A stretch of DNA of 64,000 nucleotides. Origin: Alteripontixanthobacter sp. (GTDB lineage: Bacteria > Pseudomonadota > Alphaproteobacteria > Sphingomonadales > Sphingomonadaceae). The position numbers and the translations under genes are program-made. Under the pieces are notes generated by a model. That model saw only the letters and a program-made list of their open reading frames with translations, had not been told where the DNA came from and did no database searches. The stretch covers positions 1,412,968-1,476,967 of the forward strand of contig JBDVPM010000008.1 in assembly GCA_039968605.1 (NCBI GenBank), in the 5' to 3' direction. This document shows positions 36,758-44,348 of the stretch, piece after piece (positions within the stretch are counted from its first letter, which is position 1; the number at the start of each line of letters is the position of its first letter).

Positions 36758-36773
36758 TGTGATGCGAGTCACG
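36758..36773. promoter_or_regulatory. CRP/FNR-type binding motif upstream of the ThDP enzyme gene
   Basis: TGTGA-TGCGAG-TCACG matches the CRP consensus TGTGA-N6-TCACA in nine of ten arm positions. It lies in the 190-base gap before the leftward ThDP enzyme gene, with a TTGATA box just downstream on that strand, as for an activator site. A chance match cannot be ruled out. Confidence 0.4.
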
Positions 36774-36833
36774 CATTAGCGATTAGGCGCTGCAAATGCG
36801 CGCCGTTGCAGGTCTGCGGACCGGGAGTGCCGG

Positions 36834-37772
36834 CTAATATCCGCGCTGCGGATCGAGGCGCGGATGGAGGTCCTCGCCCGCCTTGTACCGCGCCAGGTTC
36901 TCGATAAACCGGTCCGCGCTGCGCTGGAACATCAGCGTTTGCGCGCGGCCCGACAGGTGCATCGTGATATGCGCGTTGTCCAGCGACCACAGCGGATGGT
37001 CCTGGGGCAACGGCTCAGGCGTGGTCACGTCCAGAAAAGCCCCGCCGATGGATTTGGCCTCCAGTGCCTCCAACAGGGCTGGCTGGTCCACCACCGCCCC
37101 GCGCGCGATATTGACCAGCACGGCATCGGATTTCATCGCGGCGAGTTCTTCCGCACCGATCATCGCATCGGTTTCGGGGGTGGCGGGAACGGCCAGGATC
37201 ACCCAGTCGAACTCGCCCAGCCTGCTGCGCCAATCGTCCGGCCCCAGCGTGTCCGGCCCCGGCGTCCGGCGAACCACCGTGACTCCGACGCCGAATGCCG
37301 CCAGCCGCTGCTCGATCAACTTCCCGATCGCGCCATAGCCCAGCAGCAATGCCTTGCTGCCATATAGCTCGCGCTTGCCGGGGGAATCCGTCAGCCATTC
37401 GCGGCGTTCCTGCGCGTGGACGACCTCGCGGTATCCCTTGGCGATGTTGAGCATTCCCATCACCACATATTCGGCGATAGTGATCGCGTTAATTCCCGCG
37501 CCGTTGGTGATGATGACGTCGCGCTGCGCCAGCAGGTCCAGCGGCAGGAAGTCCAGCCCGGCATAGATCGAATTGAGCCAGCGTAGCTTGTTCGCCGCCT
37601 TGGCAGCCTCGATCATCGGAGCATGATCGTAGAGATCGAACCAGCCGATCTCGGCCTCACCCACACCCGCCATCAGCTCTTCGGTCGAGGCGAACCAGTG
37701 CGGCTCGACCCAGTCAGGCAAGCGCGGCTCCACCAGCGGGCGAATCAGGGCGGAGAGAGTGGCTTTGGTCAT
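36834..37772 (-). CDS. D-2-hydroxyacid dehydrogenase
   Basis: A 312-residue NAD(P)-dependent dehydrogenase. The Rossmann motif is ALLLGYGAIGKLIEQRL, the catalytic Arg is in VNIARGAVVDQPALLEAL, the Glu in TTPEPLPQDHPLW and the His in AHITMHLSG. The N-terminal catalytic domain ends NGAGINAITIAEYVV. It reduces 2-oxoacids such as glyoxylate, hydroxypyruvate or related compounds to D-hydroxyacids; the exact substrate is unknown. Its ATG overlaps the stop of the DUF559 gene by 4 bases. Confidence 0.91.
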   Translation of the reverse strand: MTKATLSALIRPLVEPRLPDWVEPHWFASTEELMAGVGEAEIGWFDLYDHAPMIEAAKAANKLRWLNSIYAGLDFLPLDLLAQRDVIITNGAGINAITIAEYVVMGMLNIAKGYREVVHAQERREWLTDSPGKRELYGSKALLLGYGAIGKLIEQRLAAFGVGVTVVRRTPGPDTLGPDDWRSRLGEFDWVILAVPATPETDAMIGAEELAAMKSDAVLVNIARGAVVDQPALLEALEAKSIGGAFLDVTTPEPLPQDHPLWSLDNAHITMHLSGRAQTLMFQRSADRFIENLARYKAGEDLHPRLDPQRGY

Positions 37773-38167
37773 GGTCTCCCCTCCCGCATGCGGGAGGGGC
37801 CGGGGGTGGGCAACGCGGCAATCGCCAAACGGATGGTGTCGATCACACCTTCGGTATTGCTCATAACGTCCTCATTCGAAAAATGGAGAACCGTGTAGTC
37901 GTCGTGCTGAAGATAGGCGTCACGGTTCAAATCGCGCCCCGGGTCTGCATCGTGCGAAAATCCGTCCACTTCAATTATGAGACGATGCGAGCGACAGAGA
38001 AAGTCTGCGAAAAAAGGCCCGACCGGCATCTGCCTGCTGAACTTCACGCCAATTTGGGAGCGGGAAAGATATTTCCAAAGGTGGCGCTCCGCCGGTGTCG
38101 CCGTGTTGCGTAATTCCTTCGCGCGCTTCGTGTTGCGTTCGTACCGGCCGACCATGCGCTGCACCAT
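37769..38167 (-). CDS. DUF559 (Vsr/restriction-endonuclease-like) nuclease domain protein
   Basis: A 132-residue protein: RAKELRNTATPAERHLWKYLSR, IGVKFSRQMPVGPFFADFLCRSHRLIIEVDG (the PD-(D/E)xK-like core with FxxDF and IEVDG), SHDADPGRDLNRDAYL, and TVLHFSNEDVMSN. DUF559 proteins resemble Vsr nicking enzymes; biological targets are unknown. ATG 38167 has AGGGG about 6 bases upstream, supplied by the right-hand repeat; ATG 38155 is an alternative. The C-terminus PTPGPSRMREGRP is encoded by the left-hand repeat. The TGA overlaps the next ATG. Base composition is lower in G and C than its neighbours. Confidence 0.85.
   Translation of the reverse strand: MVQRMVGRYERNTKRAKELRNTATPAERHLWKYLSRSQIGVKFSRQMPVGPFFADFLCRSHRLIIEVDGFSHDADPGRDLNRDAYLQHDDYTVLHFSNEDVMSNTEGVIDTIRLAIAALPTPGPSRMREGRP
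37776..37811. repeat. REP-like palindrome, left copy
   Basis: A perfect 22-base palindrome (37778-37799), centred on CCCGCATGCGGG with C/G-rich flanks, followed by GGGGGTGGGC. The DUF559 protein's last residues (about GPSRMREGRP) are read from it. The right copy at 38169-38201 is in the opposite orientation. Confidence 0.8.
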
Positions 38168-38168
38168 G

Positions 38169-38201
38169 CCCACCCCTAACCCCTCCCGCAAGCGGGGGGG
38201 G
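38169..38201. repeat. REP-like palindrome, right copy (inverted relative to the left copy)
   Basis: CCCACCCC-TAA-CCCCTCCCGC then AA then a run of G: an imperfect stem (CCCCTCCCGC/GCGGGGGGGG). It carries the same CCCACCCC and CCCTCCCGC blocks as the left copy, on the other strand. It provides the putative ribosome-binding site of the DUF559 gene and separates it from cysS. Confidence 0.75.
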
Positions 38202-38203
38202 AT

Positions 38204-39634
38204 TCAGCCGAGGTTCCAGTCCCAGCCCAGCGAATCGCCATCCATCACCTCGACACCCTTCGCGGCAAGTTCATCGCGGATGACGTCGGAGGTGGCGAAG
38301 TCCTTCTCCGCGCGCGCGGCCTTGCGGCGGGCGAGTGCGTCCTCGATTTCGGTTTCGGTGATTTCGGCGGTGGCGGGGCGGATGCGCAGATCGGTGCGGC
38401 CGAGGGCGAACAAGTCGAGGCCGAGCACTGCGTCCATATAATCGACCACCGCACGCTTGATACCGGCATCGACCTTCTTGACGGCCAGCGCCTCCTCCAG
38501 CGCCACCAGCGCGAGCGGGGTGTTGAGATCGTCCGAAATTGCCGCGTCGAAGCGCGCAAGTATGTCCGCAAACTTCGGATGAGCGGGATCGCCAGCGCTG
38601 CTATCGGCGAGCCGTTCTACCGCCATCACGATCCGCTTCAGCCGGGTCAGCGCCGCACCCAGCCCATCCCACGAAAACTCCAGCTCGCTTCGGTAATGTG
38701 CCTGCAGACACATCATGCGGTAAGCGAGCGGGTGGTAGCCCTTCTCCACCAGCAGCGGCAAACGCAGGAACTCGCCCGAGGATTTGGACATCTTCCCGGC
38801 CCGTTCGACCAGGAAGTTGTTGTGCATCCAGATGGTTGCGCCCGAATGGTCGCCGCCGCAAAAGGCCTGGTTCTGCGCGATTTCATTGGGGTGGTGAATC
38901 TCGCGGTGGTCGATCCCGCCAGTGTGAATATCGAACGGGAAGCCGAGCAGCTTCTCACCCATCACCGAACATTCCAGATGCCAGCCGGGCGCGCCCTTGC
39001 CCCAGGGCGAATCCCATTCCATCTGCCGAGCCTCCCCCGCCGGAGTTTTCCGCCAGATCGCGAAATCGGCCGCATTGCGCTTGCCGTCCACCGCCGCAAT
39101 CCGGCTTTCACCATCTTCCGTGACGGCGCGGGCCAGCCGACCGTAATCGGGCACGGTCGAGACATCGAAATACAGCCCGCTATCCAGCTCGTAGCAATGA
39201 TCGGGCGCGATTTTCTCGCCCCATGCGATCATCGCCTCGACATAATCGGTTGCGACAGACCAATGCGAGGGTTGGCGAATATTCAGCGCCTCCACGTCGG
39301 CCCAATAGGCCTGCGTATAATGCTTCGCGATATCCCAGATCGAGCGGCTGGACTGCGCCGCCGCCTTTTCCAGCTTGTCCTCGCCCGCATCGCCATCATC
39401 GGTCAAATGGCCGACATCGGTGATATTGATGACGTGGGTGAGATCATGCCCCTTCCAGCTGAGCGTGCGTCCCAGGACATCGGCAAAGACATAGGCGCGC
39501 ATATTGCCGATATGCGGGTAATTATAGACCGTCGGCCCGCAGCTATAGACGCGCGCCTCACCCGGATGGACCGGCTGGAATACCTCGAGCGAGCGAGTGA
39601 GGCTGTTGAACAGCTTTAACGGCAAATCGGACAT
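38204..39634 (-). CDS. cysS: Cysteinyl-tRNA synthetase
   Basis: A 476-residue class I synthetase. It has VYSCGPTVYNYPHIGNMRAYV, with zinc-binding Cys and the HIGN (HIGH) signature, GWHLECSVMGEK, GGIDHREIHHPNEIAQ and the KMSKSSGEF (KMSKS) loop. Attaches cysteine to tRNA-Cys. The size is normal. The stop lies just beyond the right-hand REP-like repeat at 38169-38201. Confidence 0.97.
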   Translation of the reverse strand: MSDLPLKLFNSLTRSLEVFQPVHPGEARVYSCGPTVYNYPHIGNMRAYVFADVLGRTLSWKGHDLTHVINITDVGHLTDDGDAGEDKLEKAAAQSSRSIWDIAKHYTQAYWADVEALNIRQPSHWSVATDYVEAMIAWGEKIAPDHCYELDSGLYFDVSTVPDYGRLARAVTEDGESRIAAVDGKRNAADFAIWRKTPAGEARQMEWDSPWGKGAPGWHLECSVMGEKLLGFPFDIHTGGIDHREIHHPNEIAQNQAFCGGDHSGATIWMHNNFLVERAGKMSKSSGEFLRLPLLVEKGYHPLAYRMMCLQAHYRSELEFSWDGLGAALTRLKRIVMAVERLADSSAGDPAHPKFADILARFDAAISDDLNTPLALVALEEALAVKKVDAGIKRAVVDYMDAVLGLDLFALGRTDLRIRPATAEITETEIEDALARRKAARAEKDFATSDVIRDELAAKGVEVMDGDSLGWDWNLG

Positions 39635-39665
39635 GGAGGCGATGTGTGCGGCTGCGGCGCGCGCG

Positions 39666-40340
39666 TCAATCCCAGCCTTCCCAGCGCACCGTTTCTTCCA
39701 GCGGAGCGCGCTTCACGTCGAAATTGTTGACCGCAGCATCCGGATCGCGGTGGCCGATGGCCATGCCGCAGAAAAAGATGTGGTCCTCGGGGATATCCAC
39801 CACTTCGCGGATTTGGGGCGAGTAGACCGCCCACGCCTCCTGATAGCAGCAATCCAGCCCCTCTTCGCGCAGGAGCAGGCCGATGGTCTGTAACCACATG
39901 CCGATATCGGACCATTGCGGCGGGCCCATATATTTGGGCGTGTGGACCAGCATCAGCACCGGCGCGCCGAATGCGCGGAAGTTTTCGCCGAACCACATCA
40001 GGCGCTTCATCTTGTCCTCGCGCGGGATTTCCAGCGCGGCATACATATCCTCGCCCACCCCGCGGCGGCGTTGCTCGTATGCTCCGTCCAGTTCGGGGGG
40101 ATAGACGTTATATTCGGGCGCAAATGCATCGCGTCCCTTGGGCAGATCTTGCGCCACCCGGTCGAACAGCGCCTGCATCGGCGCGCCGGTCAGAACGATG
40201 CCGTGCCAGGGCTGGGTGTTACCGCCGGACGGACTGCGCTGCGCCTTTTCCAGGATACGCGTCAGAACCTGCCGGTCCACCGGCCGATCGAGGAATGTCC
40301 GCACCGAACGGCGGGTGGCAACAGCTTGCGAAACGTTCAT
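39666..40340 (-). CDS. Nitroreductase-family flavoprotein
   Basis: A 224-residue FMN-dependent enzyme with VATRRSVRTFLDRPV, AQRSPSGGNTQPW, DIGMWLQTIGLLLREEGLDCCYQEAW and the C-terminal FFCGMAIGHRDPDAAVN, typical of the NfnB/oxidoreductase group. It reduces nitro groups, quinones or similar compounds with NAD(P)H. Natural substrate unknown. It stands alone, reading left, 31 bases before the cysS start. Confidence 0.92.
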   Translation of the reverse strand: MNVSQAVATRRSVRTFLDRPVDRQVLTRILEKAQRSPSGGNTQPWHGIVLTGAPMQALFDRVAQDLPKGRDAFAPEYNVYPPELDGAYEQRRRGVGEDMYAALEIPREDKMKRLMWFGENFRAFGAPVLMLVHTPKYMGPPQWSDIGMWLQTIGLLLREEGLDCCYQEAWAVYSPQIREVVDIPEDHIFFCGMAIGHRDPDAAVNNFDVKRAPLEETVRWEGWD

Positions 40341-40438
40341 CGGGCTAAGTTTTCCTTTGATCGACTTTCAGGCGACTTGGCGGCATCGGCAGCTAGACGC
40401 AAGGTCGAGAGGGAGATGCGTGCCAGTGGAGAGCGGCC

Positions 40439-40972
40439 ATGTTCGAAAATTTGTCACTTCTGTTGCAAGTTCACGTGTTGGGCGCGGCGCTCGCGCTGAT
40501 TTCCGGGGCCATTGTATTCCTCCTGCCCAAGGGCACGCAGCGCCATCGCAGGGTGGCTTATATCTATGTGATCGCCATGCTGATCACCACCGGCGTGGTC
40601 GCCTTCGTGCCTGCCACCGTGCTGCGTTTCGGCGATAGCGGATGGGGCTTTTTCCACCTGTTTATCCTGGTTGGCGGAGTGAGTTCGCTGGTTGGCATTT
40701 TAGCGCTGATGCGCTGGCGGGCGACCCGCGATCCAGCCTGGCTGCGCAACCACCAGATACGTTTCGCCTTTTCCTATGCCGGATTGCTGATGGCCGGGTT
40801 CAGCCAGCTTGCAACCAATCCACGGTTCGGAATGGTCGGTTCGCTGGACGCGCAGCAATTCTGGGTCGTTTTCGCATCGGTCAATCTGGCGATACTCGGT
40901 ATCGCGATGCTGTTCGTCCAGCGCTTCATCATGCGCGGCGATCCGCGTAGACGTTATGCGCTGAAGCCCTAG
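40439..40972 (+). CDS. DUF2306-type membrane protein
   Basis: A 177-residue protein with four or five hydrophobic helices. [37 protein letters not shown] resembles the DUF2306 group (predicted membrane proteins, sometimes linked to cytochromes), with conserved histidines in VHVLG, RHRR and HLFI. No function is known to me. It shares a 4-base CTAG stop overlap with cobT, which is convergent. Confidence 0.75.
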   Translation: MFENLSLLLQVHVLGAALALISGAIVFLLPKGTQRHRRVAYIYVIAMLITTGVVAFVPATVLRFGDSGWGFFHLFILVGGVSSLVGILALMRWRATRDPAWLRNHQIRFAFSYAGLLMAGFSQLATNPRFGMVGSLDAQQFWVVFASVNLAILGIAMLFVQRFIMRGDPRRRYALKP

Positions 40973-42789
40973 CCCTCCACCTCGAACAAGCCAGCTAGCT
41001 GCTCGATGATCGTGCCGCCGAGCTGTTCCACATCCATGATCGTGACCGAGCGTTTGTAATAGCGGGTCACGTCATGGCCGATGCCGATGGCAGCGAGTTG
41101 GACCGGGGATTGCTTCTCGATCCAGTCGATCACCTTGCGCAAATGCTGTTCGAGATAGCCGGCATTGTTCACGCTGAGCGTGGAATCATCCACCGGCGCG
41201 CCATCGGATATGACCATCAGGATGCGCCGATCCTCAGGGCGCATGATCAGGCGATTATGCGCCCATAGCAGCGCCTCGCCATCGATGTTTTCCTTCAGCA
41301 GCCCCTCGCGCATCATCAGGCCGAGATTGCGGCGCGCGCGGCGCCAGGGCTCGTCCGCCTGCTTGTAGATGATATGCCGCAGATCGTTGAGGCGGCCGGG
41401 CTGTTGCGGCTTGCCATCGGCCAGCCAGGCCTCGCGGCTTTGCCCGCCCTTCCAGGCGCGAGTGGTAAAGCCCAGGATCTCGGTCTTCACCCCGCAGCGT
41501 TCCAGCGTGCGGGCGAGGATATCAGCGCTGATCGCGGCGATAGATATGGGCCGCCCACGCATCGATCCACTATTGTCGATCAGCAGCGTGACGACCGTGT
41601 CCTTGAACTCGGTATCCCGCTCCATCTTGTAGCTGAGCGAATGGCCGGGGCTGACCACCACGCGGGCCAGCCGCGCGGCATCGAGCATGCCTTCTTCCTG
41701 GTCGAAATCCCAGCTGCGGTTCTGCTGCGCCATCAGGCGGCGTTGCAGCCGGTTGGCCAGTTTGGTCACGATCGATTGCAGACCGGTTAGCTGGCTGTCG
41801 AGATAGGCGCGCAGCCGGTCGAGTTCTTCGGTATCGCACAATTCGGGTGCGGCGATCACCTCGTCGAATTTCTCGGTGAACTGGGTGTAATCGAAATCTT
41901 CGGGCAGATCGGTCCACGGGCGATTGGGGCGAACGGGCTGCATCCCCTCGCCCTCCTCGCCCATTTCGCCATCGCTCTGTTCTTCCTCGCCCTCGGCCTC
42001 GCTGGTGTCTTCGCCAGCCTCGCCATCCTCGGTGCTTTCGCCCGCCATTTCGGTGGGCTGCTGGTCCGCGCCGCCTTCGTCATCCTCGTCGGTCTGATCC
42101 TCTTCAGGACTGTCCTCGTCCTCGCCATCCTCATCCTCTTCGTCGGAGGACTCGGTATCTTCGGGGCGGGTGAGGTCGAGATTGCGCAAGATATCGAGCG
42201 CAAGCGACTGGAAATCCTCCTGATTGTCGAGCGAGAGGGCAAGCGATTCAAAATCGCTGCCGATCCGCTCCTCCACCCAGTCGCGCACCATGCCGACGCC
42301 CTTTTGCGCGCGGTCCGGCACAGGCTGGCCGGTCAATTGTTCGCGCAGTATCAGCGACAGGGCGGTTTGCAGCGGCACATCGTTCGCCACTTGCGCGCGC
42401 GCAATCGGATCGCTCGCCGTGCGCAGTTCCACCGCCGCCACAAGATTGCTGCGTATCCCGCTGTAATTATTGGCCCCGAGCGCTTCATAGCGAACCTGCT
42501 CGATGGCATCGTAGCACGCCCGCGCCACAGGTTCGGGCGGAGCGTTCGCGCCATGAACTGTCTCGTCATGCAGCCGCAGCCGCAGCGCGAAACTATCGGC
42601 GAATCCGCGCGCCTCGCGCGCCTGGTCGGCGGGCAGGCTGCGGCCCGGCAGCGGCACCCGGAAGTTCGTGCCGGATTGCGTGGGGCTGTCGGCGCTCCAC
42701 GCGACCTCGACTTCGGGTTCTTCCGCCAAAGCGCGGCTGGCGCCGGTCAATGCCTGCTTGAAACGGTCGAGGGGAGAATCGTCTGACAC
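40969..42789 (-). CDS. cobT: Cobaltochelatase subunit CobT
   Basis: A 606-residue protein with an N-terminal helical domain, a very acidic Glu/Asp-rich linker (about residues 210-300) and a C-terminal von Willebrand A domain with the MIDAS motif [10 protein letters not shown] (about residue 403). With CobS (AAA+) and CobN it inserts cobalt in aerobic cobalamin synthesis. CobS is usually adjacent but is not in this window. The start is GTG at 42789 with no strong Shine-Dalgarno. The family also includes similar VWA proteins that act with other MoxR-type ATPases. Confidence 0.9.
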   Translation of the reverse strand: MSDDSPLDRFKQALTGASRALAEEPEVEVAWSADSPTQSGTNFRVPLPGRSLPADQAREARGFADSFALRLRLHDETVHGANAPPEPVARACYDAIEQVRYEALGANNYSGIRSNLVAAVELRTASDPIARAQVANDVPLQTALSLILREQLTGQPVPDRAQKGVGMVRDWVEERIGSDFESLALSLDNQEDFQSLALDILRNLDLTRPEDTESSDEEDEDGEDEDSPEEDQTDEDDEGGADQQPTEMAGESTEDGEAGEDTSEAEGEEEQSDGEMGEEGEGMQPVRPNRPWTDLPEDFDYTQFTEKFDEVIAAPELCDTEELDRLRAYLDSQLTGLQSIVTKLANRLQRRLMAQQNRSWDFDQEEGMLDAARLARVVVSPGHSLSYKMERDTEFKDTVVTLLIDNSGSMRGRPISIAAISADILARTLERCGVKTEILGFTTRAWKGGQSREAWLADGKPQQPGRLNDLRHIIYKQADEPWRRARRNLGLMMREGLLKENIDGEALLWAHNRLIMRPEDRRILMVISDGAPVDDSTLSVNNAGYLEQHLRKVIDWIEKQSPVQLAAIGIGHDVTRYYKRSVTIMDVEQLGGTIIEQLAGLFEVEG

Positions 42790-42864
42790 TTTTTTAGTCC
42801 AGCCTTCGGCTTGTGGCGGCTCCGGCCCAGCCTGCGCGGAGTTTTAGGTTGTTCGCGAACTTCT

Positions 42865-43518
42865 TCACAAAATACTCTGCCCGGTCTTTTCCCAATCGGC
42901 CAGAAAGCCCTGGATACCCTTGTCGGTCAGCACGTGATTGGCCAGCGCCTTGATCACCGCCGGGGGCGCAGTCATCACATCTGCACCGATTTTGGCCGCT
43001 TCCAGCACGTGGCCCGCATGGCGCACGCTGGCGACCAGGATTTCGGTTTCGAAGCCGTAATTGCTGTAAATCAGGTCGATGTCCGAAATCAGGCTCATCC
43101 CATCGAACCCGTTATCGTCATGACGGCCGACGAAGGGCGAAACGAAGGTCGCCCCCGCCTTGGCCGCGAGCAGCGCCTGATTGGCGGAGAAGCACAGGGT
43201 CACATTCACCATCGTGCCATCGTCGGTCAGCTTGCGGCAGGTTTTCAGCCCGTCGAGCGTCAGCGGCACCTTGATGCAGACATTGTCGGCTATGGCGCGC
43301 AGCTTGTCCGCCTCTTTCATCATGGTGGCGTGGTCCAGCGCGACCACCTCGGCACTGACCGGGCCATCGGTCAGGCCGCAGATTTCCCTGGTCACTTCCA
43401 TGAAATCGCGGCCCGATTTGTGGATCAGCGAGGGGTTGGTGGTCACCCCATCCAGCAGGCCGGTATCGGCGAGGTCCTTGATGGCATCGATTTCGGCGGT
43501 GTCGGCGAAGAATTTCAT
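42865..43518 (-). CDS. Transaldolase / fructose-6-phosphate aldolase family
   Basis: A 217-residue short-form transaldolase beginning [16 protein letters not shown], with [10 protein letters not shown], the Schiff-base lysine in [24 protein letters not shown] and SPFVGRHDD, then a final [13 protein letters not shown]. Such proteins are transaldolases in many bacteria and fructose-6-phosphate aldolases in a few; transaldolase is more likely. ATG 43518 begins at the homology. The 26 in-frame residues upstream are unlike the family and are left out. Confidence 0.93.
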   Translation of the reverse strand: MKFFADTAEIDAIKDLADTGLLDGVTTNPSLIHKSGRDFMEVTREICGLTDGPVSAEVVALDHATMMKEADKLRAIADNVCIKVPLTLDGLKTCRKLTDDGTMVNVTLCFSANQALLAAKAGATFVSPFVGRHDDNGFDGMSLISDIDLIYSNYGFETEILVASVRHAGHVLEAAKIGADVMTAPPAVIKALANHVLTDKGIQGFLADWEKTGQSIL

Positions 43519-43602
43519 GGCTGCATGCTCCCGGATAAGGCGATTCCCTGCCGCCTTAGCCGGATGATCGCCAACTCGCCATAGGTCGCCCGGCACTGCG
43601 CA

Positions 43603-44289
43603 CTAAAGCGCGGCGCCAGCCCCGAACACGCCGATGATCAGCGGATCGTTGGTGGCGCGCGGATCGGCCCGGATCGAACCTTCCTCGCGAGAAATCTCGT
43701 TCCAGATGGTATCGTCCACCTCGCGCGCGAAGGTGTTGGCGACCTGCGGGATATCCACCCCGGTAAGCGCGCTGAGCGCCTGCCCCACCAGCGGATCGCG
43801 CGCCACGCGCAGCGCATCGCCGATTTCCGGCACCAGCACATCGATCAGCTCGCCGCCCATCTCGCCGCGCAGGAACGATGTGGCCGCGCTCGGCCCGCCG
43901 CGCACCAGCGCGACCGCGTTGGCGAACCCGATGGTGCGCACCGTATCGGCCACGATCGGCGCGGCGCGCGCACTGCCTTCGATGGCGATATCGGCCAGCG
44001 CATCTTCCAGCCGGGACTTGAACAGCGCCGAGGTAAGAATATTCGAGAGCACATCGCCACGCGCGCCCAGCATCTCGCCGAAGCCGACGCGGGCAACCTG
44101 CTGGTCCCAGAACCCGCCATCCTGCGTCATCCGTGCAAACGCCCGCTCGCTCGACAAAAGCAGCATCCGGCGGATTGCATCGGTGAAACTGAAGCCCGGC
44201 AAAGTAGCGCATCCGGGCAATGCCAGCGCTGCCGCCGTTGCGGCGCTTCCGGCGAACAGTTTACGGCGGCTGATAAGAAACTCGGTCAT
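43603..44289 (-). CDS. DUF4197 domain lipoprotein/exported protein
   Basis: A 228-residue protein with a twin-arginine-like N-terminus (SRRKLFAGSAATAAALALPGC), giving a possible Tat lipoprotein with cleavage before the cysteine. The mature part is helical with FTDAIRRMLLLSSERAFARMT, TDP-like NILTSALFKSRLEDALADIAIEG and EVDDTIWNEISREE, fitting DUF4197, a family with no assigned function. An upstream in-frame start would extend past the Tat signal and is rejected. Its ATG is 59 bases from the divergent priA start. Confidence 0.84.
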   Translation of the reverse strand: MTEFLISRRKLFAGSAATAAALALPGCATLPGFSFTDAIRRMLLLSSERAFARMTQDGGFWDQQVARVGFGEMLGARGDVLSNILTSALFKSRLEDALADIAIEGSARAAPIVADTVRTIGFANAVALVRGGPSAATSFLRGEMGGELIDVLVPEIGDALRVARDPLVGQALSALTGVDIPQVANTFAREVDDTIWNEISREEGSIRADPRATNDPLIIGVFGAGAAL

Positions 44290-44348
44290 TGAATGCTCCT
44301 GCGATCTTGCCGCCCCACCGCAGCACTGCCCATATAGGCGCAACCGAT

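Noticed and set aside
37776..38201. CRISPR-like repeats around the DUF559 gene
   Set aside because: Only two copies exist, inverted and about 390 bases apart, with a gene rather than spacers between them.
44289..44348. Upstream TTG start for priA
   Set aside because: It would overlap the start codon of the divergent DUF4197 gene and add 20 residues not found in PriA.
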